Origin: an uncultured Coprococcus sp.
GTDB taxonomy: Bacteria; Bacillota_A; Clostridia; Lachnospirales; Lachnospiraceae
Direction of reading: 5' to 3'
NCBI GenBank assembly: GCA_900767685.1
Contig: CAAGAB010000137.1
Span: forward strand, 1 to 11,379
Length of the DNA stretch: 11,379 nt
The notes beneath the pieces are model-generated. The model worked only from the letters and a program-made list of their open reading frames with translations. It had not been told where the DNA came from and did no database searches. The first letter of the stretch is position 1. Each line of letters starts with the position of its first letter. The position numbers and the translations under genes are program-made. Positions 6,458-11,379 of the stretch are shown here, in pieces.

Positions 6458-7330
6458 TTCAGACACTATCCTGTTTAAACGGTTTAAGACCATCTTTTTA
6501 TCAGCGCTCCACATCGGAGCAACGAGTATCTTTTTAGGTCCATCACCGGTAAATCTGTGAACAACCATGTCAGGCGGCAATTCTCTAAGGCAGTCACACA
6601 ATATGTCTGCATACTCATCAAAGGTCAGCACATCAAATTCACCATTTATGTACATCTTTTCTATAACCGTATTCTTTAGTACATGCAGCAGTTGAAGCTT
6701 TATGCCGTCCGCGCCACTGTCCGCTATATAGCGGACAGTGGATATCATATCCTGTTTTGTTTCTCCCGGCAGACCTATTATCATATGAACTATAATATGA
6801 ACGTCAAGTTTTTTCAGATTATCCATAGCCTTATCATATTCACCTAAAGCATAACCTCTATTTATGAGCAGCGCAGTCTTCTCATTGGATGTCTGCAGTC
6901 CAAGCTCTATCCACACAGGCTTGACAGTCGAAACTTCTTTTATTATATCAAGTATCTCCGGACCGAAGCAATCAGGTCTGGATGCGATCGACACAGCAGC
7001 AATGTCATCTCTTTTTGCTGCCATAAGGAACTTCCTTCTGAGAGTTTCCGGATCACCATATGTATTCGTGAACGACTGAAAATATGCTATAAATCTCTTG
7101 CATCTGCATTTTCCGGCAATGCGCATCTTCGCCTGTTCTATCTGACTGTCTATGTCCAGCTCAGCATTCTCGGAAAAATCACCGGATCCGCTTGCACTGC
7201 AGAATATACATCCACCTATCCCCACCGTTCCATCACGGTTCGGGCATGTCGTTCCCGCATTCAATGATATCTTATATAATTTTTCGCCAAATGTATCTCG
7301 AATATAATCATTTGCGGTATATATCTTCAC
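6452..7330 (-). CDS. Radical SAM protein, YhcC/YtqA (TIGR01212) family
   Basis: The 292-residue length and motifs fit this family. The cluster cysteines are Cys29, Cys41 and Cys44 in CPNRDGTVGIGGCIFC, the family's CX11CX2C spacing instead of CX3CX2C. FIAYFQSFTNTYG (80-92), SIASRPDC (114-121), ELGLQT (142-147), MIIGLPGET and DGIKLQLLHVLK follow. It should bind a 4Fe-4S cluster and cleave S-adenosylmethionine. From memory, the Bacillus relative YtqA has been linked to wobble-uridine (mnm5-type) tRNA modification, so a tRNA role is plausible but not shown here. The start is GTG at 7330: an in-frame stop lies just upstream, and AGGG ends 7 bases before it. The gene follows the pyrophosphatase by 95 bases and converges with the XRE pair. 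It contains a perfect 28-bp palindrome. Confidence 0.9.
   Translation of the reverse strand: MKIYTANDYIRDTFGEKLYKISLNAGTTCPNRDGTVGIGGCIFCSASGSGDFSENAELDIDSQIEQAKMRIAGKCRCKRFIAYFQSFTNTYGDPETLRRKFLMAAKRDDIAAVSIASRPDCFGPEILDIIKEVSTVKPVWIELGLQTSNEKTALLINRGYALGEYDKAMDNLKKLDVHIIVHMIIGLPGETKQDMISTVRYIADSGADGIKLQLLHVLKNTVIEKMYINGEFDVLTFDEYADILCDCLRELPPDMVVHRFTGDGPKKILVAPMWSADKKMVLNRLNRIVSEL
6714..6741. repeat. Perfect 28-bp palindrome inside the radical SAM gene
   Basis: The half site CCACTGTCCGCTAT (6714-6727) is followed directly by its exact reverse complement (6728-6741), with no spacer. It encodes part of TVRYIADSG just before the conserved DGIKLQLLHVL. As RNA it would form a stem of about 12 bp with a UAUA loop. 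A second short inverted repeat, GGATAT-C-ATATCC (6740-6752), abuts it. No U-run follows on the minus strand. Confidence 0.95.
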
Positions 7331-7385
7331 GACATCACCCTATCCTTCATTATTTCTTCATATTATTTCTTCATTATTTTTTCAT
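7327..7385 (-). promoter_or_regulatory. Leader of stacked Met-Lys-stop mini-ORFs before the radical SAM gene
   Basis: The minus strand contains ATG-AAA-AAA-TAA (7385-7374), ATG-AAG-AAA-TAA (7374-7363), ATG-AAG-AAA-TAA (7361-7350), and ATG-AAG-GAT-AGG-GTG-ATG-TCG-TGA (7350-7327). Some neighbours share a base through TAATG junctions, and the last stop overlaps the GTG start of the radical SAM gene. The array comes from an 11-13-base repeat around ATGAAGAAATA. None of the first three has a clear ribosome site, so translation is uncertain. Confidence 0.4.
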
Positions 7386-7412
7386 TGTAACTGTAGTTAA
7401 ATCTGCTGTATA
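7384..7412 (-). promoter_or_regulatory. Candidate promoter for the radical SAM gene
   Basis: TATACA (7412-7407) and TACAAT (7389-7384) on the minus strand are separated by 17 bases, matching 4 of 6 and 5 of 6 consensus positions. Transcription would begin near 7377, inside the mini-ORF leader. Read-through from the upstream pyrophosphatase gene is equally possible because no terminator is seen between them. Confidence 0.35.
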
Positions 7413-7425
7413 TAAATATATCCAA

Positions 7426-9072
7426 CTATATCTGATGAGTAGCTTTAACCAATGCCGGAACTATCTGTTTTTTTCTTGACACGACTCCAGAAAGATATGC
7501 ATACCCGTCATTAAGCTGAACATTAAACGCTTTTGTGCACAATTCATCAGCCTTTTCACCAACGCAGATTATGCCTGAGCCTTCCTGAAGAATATTTGTC
7601 ATAGCAAACAAAACCACATCACAGCCAGGCTCCATATAACCGCTTAAATAATTGCCCATATCAGTTCTTATCCTGCCAATTTCTTTTTCGTTTACGGAAT
7701 TGATCTGCCCAACAGCAACAACCATGTCACCGATATCGAATTTCTTGAAATCCTGATGAAGTATCTCTTCCATCGTCTTATCCTTAAGATTACTTCCCGC
7801 ATCGAACATCTCCATAGCAAACTCATATATATCGATCTCGGCAAGTCTTGCCAGTTCCTTTGCCGCAGCCTCATCGACAAATGTACATGTCGGCGATTTG
7901 AATGCAAGCGTATCCGACAAGATTGCAGAGCAGAGCAGACCAGCTATTTTCTTGTCTATCTTGACATTCTGCTCCCTGTACATCTGATAGATTATCGTGG
8001 CTGTACATCCAAGAGGCTGATTTCTGAAGTAAACAGGATTCATCGTCTCTATATTTGCAATTCTATGATGATCTATGATCTCAAGTATCTCCGCATTCTC
8101 AACACCGTCAACAGACTGTGTCCTCTCATTGTGATCTACAAGGATAAGCTGTTTCTTCCTGGCATTAATGTAGTTACGTCTCGAGACAAGTCCCTTATAA
8201 TTGCCATAACCATCGGTAACAGGAAAATATCTCACTCTGGTCTTTGCCATTGTCGTCTTAAGAGTATCTATATCATCATCCTCATAGAAAGTCATGATAT
8301 GGTCTCTTATCATAAAGAATCCTATCGGCATACTCTGCCCGATAAGTCTGGCGACAGCATAGGTATCCGTTGGTGTTACGACAACTGCACACCCCTTGTT
8401 CTTTGCAAATTCCAGAACCACATCGGATATGCTGTTTACAAGACAGACTATCAGCATGCTGGCTCCACAGTTTATTGCTGCAAGCTGCGCCTCAACTCTG
8501 TCGCTCACTATCACTATGTCATTTTCCTTGACATGTCTCTCAAGAATATCGACTTGGGCAGCCCCAACAATCACTCTTCCATCCTTCACATACCCGTCAG
8601 CATCACCATACACAAGCTCACCATTTATTGTATCTATTATGTGTGAAAACTTTGTACCGGCTATATACAGAGAGTTGTCATCCTTCTCCAGCATATATGC
8701 CTCCGCTATGTCACCTACTGTTATGATTCCCTTGATCTTGCCCCCACTCACAACCGGAAGTGTTGTAGCATCATTGTCCTGCATTATCTCAAATGCTTTC
8801 TTCATGGTTATATCGCCTGATACTCCGTCTACGATTCTGTATGCAATATCTTTAACCTGGACATTTACATTACTCACAAGTTCAGGTGCCTTTACGCCAA
8901 AATAATCAAGTACAAATTGTGTCTCTTTGTTTATATTTCCAGCTCTCTTTGGTATAAATTTGTTTTCATGCTGGTTTTTCAGATAGGCATACGCTATAGC
9001 AGAACATATCGAATCCGTGTCGGGATTCTTATGTCCTATCACAAACACCTCATCTGTAGGTACGTTATGCAT
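7426..9072 (-). CDS. ppaC: Manganese-dependent inorganic pyrophosphatase, CBS/DRTGG-regulated family II
   Basis: It hydrolyses pyrophosphate to phosphate in the cytoplasm, driving nucleotide and polymer synthesis forward. The 548-residue protein has the DHH phosphoesterase core split by a regulatory insert. GHKNPDTDS (13-21) supplies His14 and Asp18, LVDHNE (311-316) supplies Asp313, and DHH is at 334-336. The DHHA2 domain ends with SRKK (532-535), the substrate-binding basic motif. Between the two halves of the core lie CBS 1 (about 72-130), a DRTGG-like domain (about 135-250) and CBS 2 (about 255-305). In characterised relatives the CBS pair binds adenine nucleotides, and DRTGG-containing forms respond to diadenosine polyphosphates. 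That regulation is family knowledge, not shown here. GAGGTG lies 4 bases before the ATG. The gene follows carB with a 209-base gap. Confidence 0.94.
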   Translation of the reverse strand: MHNVPTDEVFVIGHKNPDTDSICSAIAYAYLKNQHENKFIPKRAGNINKETQFVLDYFGVKAPELVSNVNVQVKDIAYRIVDGVSGDITMKKAFEIMQDNDATTLPVVSGGKIKGIITVGDIAEAYMLEKDDNSLYIAGTKFSHIIDTINGELVYGDADGYVKDGRVIVGAAQVDILERHVKENDIVIVSDRVEAQLAAINCGASMLIVCLVNSISDVVLEFAKNKGCAVVVTPTDTYAVARLIGQSMPIGFFMIRDHIMTFYEDDDIDTLKTTMAKTRVRYFPVTDGYGNYKGLVSRRNYINARKKQLILVDHNERTQSVDGVENAEILEIIDHHRIANIETMNPVYFRNQPLGCTATIIYQMYREQNVKIDKKIAGLLCSAILSDTLAFKSPTCTFVDEAAAKELARLAEIDIYEFAMEMFDAGSNLKDKTMEEILHQDFKKFDIGDMVVAVGQINSVNEKEIGRIRTDMGNYLSGYMEPGCDVVLFAMTNILQEGSGIICVGEKADELCTKAFNVQLNDGYAYLSGVVSRKKQIVPALVKATHQI

Positions 9073-9134
9073 ATTTCACCTCGTTTTTCTATAAAAATCT
9101 CAAATAATTTTCATTCGCCCATAAGCATAAATTA

Positions 9135-9186
9135 AATGAGGCAAAATGACAACCCTTTTTAACGTCGTTTATCATTTTGCCCCATT
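9135..9186 (-). terminator. Candidate intrinsic terminator after carB
   Basis: GGCAAAATGA (9140-9149) pairs exactly with TCATTTTGCC (9172-9181). The stem extends to AATG/CATT (9135-9138 with 9183-9186) across one mismatch, giving about 15 bp around a 22-base loop. On the minus strand it is followed only by a moderately U-rich TAATTTATG, so termination may be weak. It lies about 95 bases past the carB stop. The rest of the 9073-9281 gap shows nothing I can name beyond the pyrophosphatase ribosome site. Confidence 0.5.
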
Positions 9187-9281
9187 TTTATCTATTTAAC
9201 CACACCGTTTTTCATGCATTTGCACACATATTCTTAATCGGATATATAAAATTCAAACACAGCACCGGGGTTTACAGATTC

Positions 9282-11379
9282 TTATATCTCGCTTATATCC
9301 ACAAGTGAAAGCTTTGTGGTATCAGCGGTCTCAAGGCTTGTGAGCAGCGCATCGGCTGTATCAAGGCTTGTAAGACATGTAACACCTGTCTCAACTGCGT
9401 GACGTCTGATGATAAATCCATCCTTGCTTCTCTCAACACCCTGTGATGGAGTGTCGATGATCAGATCGATCTCATGGCTCAGTATCAGGTCAAGCAGATT
9501 TGGTGATGGCTCCTCAACTTTGTTGATGAGCTTTGCAGGAACACCATTCTCATTGAGAACTCTGCATGTGCTTCTTGTTGAATATATCTCATATCCAAGA
9601 GCAGCAAATCTCTTACCGATATTTATAGCATCCATCTTATCTGAGTCCTTGACTGTGAGGATCATCTTCTTGGTCTTTGGAAGATTGATTCCGGCTCCAA
9701 GGAATGCCTTGTACAGAGCCTCATTGTAGTTCTTGGATATACCAAGGCACTCTCCTGTTGACTTCATCTCAGGTCCAAGGCTTATCTCAGCGCCTCTGAT
9801 CTTCTCAAATGAGAATACAGGCTTCTTGATAGCGAAGTACTCTGACTCCGGCTGAAGTCCTGGAGTATAACCCATATCCTTGATCTTTTCACCTGTGATA
9901 ACACGTGTTGCAAGATCTACGATCGGTATACCTGTTACCTTGCTTATATATGGAACTGTACGGCTTGAACGAGGATTTACCTCTATTACATATACCTCAT
10001 CATTGTATGCAATAAACTGTATATTTATAAGTCCGATTACGTGCAGGCTGTTTGCAAGCTTCTTGGTGTAATCAGCGATGACTCTCTTTGTCTTTGGTGA
10101 GAGTGTCTGTGCAGGATATACCGAGATACTGTCTCCTGAATGTATTCCAGCTCTCTCAACATGCTCCATGATACCAGGGATAAGTATGTCATCTCCGTCA
10201 CATACAGCATCGACCTCGACCTCTTTACCCATGATGTACTTATCTACAAGTATTGGGTGCTCCTGGGTATGTCTGTTGATGATATCCATGAACTCTATGA
10301 TATCCTTATCAGAGATCGCGATCTGCATTCCCTGTCCACCGAGAACGTATGAAGGTCTTACAAGTACCGGATAACCCAGCTCATTTGCAGCCTCAAGCGC
10401 CTGCTCTCTTGTAAATACCGTCTTACCAGCAGGTCTTGGTATACAGCACTTCTCAAGGATCTCATCGAAGAGCTCTCTGTCCTCTGCTGCATCTACATTC
10501 TCTGCACTTGTTCCAAGGATTGGTACCCCCATCTCCATGAGTGCCTCTGTGAGCTTGATAGCGGTCTGTCCACCGAACTGTACAACAGCTCCATCCGGAT
10601 GCTCCAGATTTACTATAGCCTCAACATCCTCCGCTGTAAGAGGCTCAAAGTAAAGCTTGTTTGCTATATCAAAGTCTGTACTGACTGTCTCAGGGTTGTT
10701 GTTGACGATGATGGTCTCGTAACCCTTTCTCTCAAATGCCCATGTGCTGTGAACTGAACAGTAATCGAACTCGATACCCTGTCCGATTCTGATCGGGCCT
10801 GAACCAAGTACCATTACTTTCTTCTTTGAATTGTCCTCAGCGACCTCGTTCTCCAGAGAATCAAAGCATGAATAGTAATATGGAGTCATGGCATCAAACT
10901 CTGCTGCACATGTATCAACCATCTTGAAGTGTGCTGTTACACCGTAGTCGTAACGCATCTGTCTAATCTCTTTCTCTGTCTTGCCTGTGAGTCTCGCGAT
11001 AACCTTGTCAGGGAACTCAACTCTCTTGATCTCCTTCATTAGCTCCTTGGAGATATCTCCCTTGGACTCGATTATCTTTCTCTCAGCCTTAACAAGGTTG
11101 TGGATCTTGTCTATGAACCATCTGTCGATCTTGGTGATGTCATAGATCTGATCGTATGATATTCCACGTCTGATAGCCTCAGCTATGACATAGATACGTC
11201 TGTCATCAACATGTCCGAGAAGCTTTATAACCTCTTCGTCTGTCATATTCTTGTATCTGCTCGACCAGAGACTGTCTACGTGCTGCTCCAGTGAACGGAG
11301 AGCCTTCATAAGTGCACCCTCAAAGTTTGTACAGATACTCATAACCTCACCGGTTGCCTTCATCTGTGTTGTCAGATCA
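9282..11379 (-). CDS. carB: Carbamoyl-phosphate synthase large subunit, partial (N-terminus off window)
   Basis: CarB makes carbamoyl phosphate from bicarbonate, ATP and the ammonia delivered by CarA, for pyrimidine and arginine synthesis. The visible 698 residues are the C-terminal two thirds; roughly 370 residues of the first ATP-grasp half lie beyond the right edge. The frame stays open upstream of the first in-window ATG as DLTTQMKATGEVM, the conserved end of the first synthetase domain, so that ATG is internal. Next come the oligomerisation region, VLGSGPIRIGQGIEFDY opening the second half, the second ATP-grasp domain (about 300-495, with YPVLVRPSYVLGGQGM and YVIEVNPRSSRTVPY), and the MGS-like allosteric domain (about 570-690), where effectors such as UMP or ornithine bind in relatives. 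Codon use is more biased than in the neighbours, fitting high expression. The tail carries a short duplication (TSLDTAD, TSLETAD). Confidence 0.97.
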   Translation of the reverse strand, partial: DLTTQMKATGEVMSICTNFEGALMKALRSLEQHVDSLWSSRYKNMTDEEVIKLLGHVDDRRIYVIAEAIRRGISYDQIYDITKIDRWFIDKIHNLVKAERKIIESKGDISKELMKEIKRVEFPDKVIARLTGKTEKEIRQMRYDYGVTAHFKMVDTCAAEFDAMTPYYYSCFDSLENEVAEDNSKKKVMVLGSGPIRIGQGIEFDYCSVHSTWAFERKGYETIIVNNNPETVSTDFDIANKLYFEPLTAEDVEAIVNLEHPDGAVVQFGGQTAIKLTEALMEMGVPILGTSAENVDAAEDRELFDEILEKCCIPRPAGKTVFTREQALEAANELGYPVLVRPSYVLGGQGMQIAISDKDIIEFMDIINRHTQEHPILVDKYIMGKEVEVDAVCDGDDILIPGIMEHVERAGIHSGDSISVYPAQTLSPKTKRVIADYTKKLANSLHVIGLINIQFIAYNDEVYVIEVNPRSSRTVPYISKVTGIPIVDLATRVITGEKIKDMGYTPGLQPESEYFAIKKPVFSFEKIRGAEISLGPEMKSTGECLGISKNYNEALYKAFLGAGINLPKTKKMILTVKDSDKMDAINIGKRFAALGYEIYSTRSTCRVLNENGVPAKLINKVEEPSPNLLDLILSHEIDLIIDTPSQGVERSKDGFIIRRHAVETGVTCLTSLDTADALLTSLETADTTKLSLVDISEI

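Noticed and set aside
7756..8905. Long plus-strand open frames opposite the pyrophosphatase
   Set aside because: They have no recognisable protein character and lie wholly antisense to a well-supported gene.
11041..11070. GGAGATATCTCC palindrome in carB
   Set aside because: At 12 bp it is within chance expectation and lies in ordinary conserved coding sequence.

Overview
The window is a low-GC, gene-dense bacterial chromosome segment. Its housekeeping genes (the CarB end, a CBS-type family II pyrophosphatase, a YhcC/YtqA-type radical SAM protein, and an adjacent thyA-folA pair), strong GAGGAGG ribosome sites and AT-rich codon use point to Clostridia, most likely Lachnospiraceae. That assignment rests on recognised protein style, not on a search. 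I see no rRNA, tRNA, CRISPR array, transposase or phage structural gene. No gene-free stretch exceeds about 210 bases.

Layout, right to left, because most genes are on the minus strand. The 3' two thirds of carB enters from the right edge (9282-11379) and is followed by an intergenic hairpin that may be its terminator. Next come a CBS/DRTGG-containing manganese pyrophosphatase (7426-9072) and a radical SAM gene with a GTG start (6452-7330). Two tandem XRE regulators on the plus strand (5472-6457) run into the end of the radical SAM gene, with a 6-base tail-to-tail overlap. Divergent from them lies thyA-folA (5274-3920). After a new promoter come three genes that may be co-transcribed: a YbjQ-domain protein with a zinc ribbon (2695-3804), a rhomboid protease (1636-2637), and a TPR protein with a very acidic tail that leaves the window at the left edge inside a 36-bp tandem repeat (1-1598).

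How the genes fit together. ThyA and DHFR form a metabolic couple: ThyA oxidises methylene-tetrahydrofolate to dihydrofolate and DHFR reduces it again. CarB feeds pyrimidine and arginine synthesis, and the pyrophosphatase pulls biosynthetic reactions forward. The YbjQ/zinc-ribbon, rhomboid and TPR/acidic-repeat cluster is the least explained part and is the best candidate for an undescribed functional unit.

The most striking signals not explained by the genes are four. A perfect 28-bp palindrome lies inside the radical SAM coding sequence. A perfect 13-bp-arm inverted repeat lies inside the rhomboid coding sequence. A leader before the radical SAM gene is built from Met-Lys-(Lys)-stop mini-ORFs. 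Two 14-bp direct repeats 21 bp apart, plus an inverted partial copy, sit between thyA and the first XRE gene.
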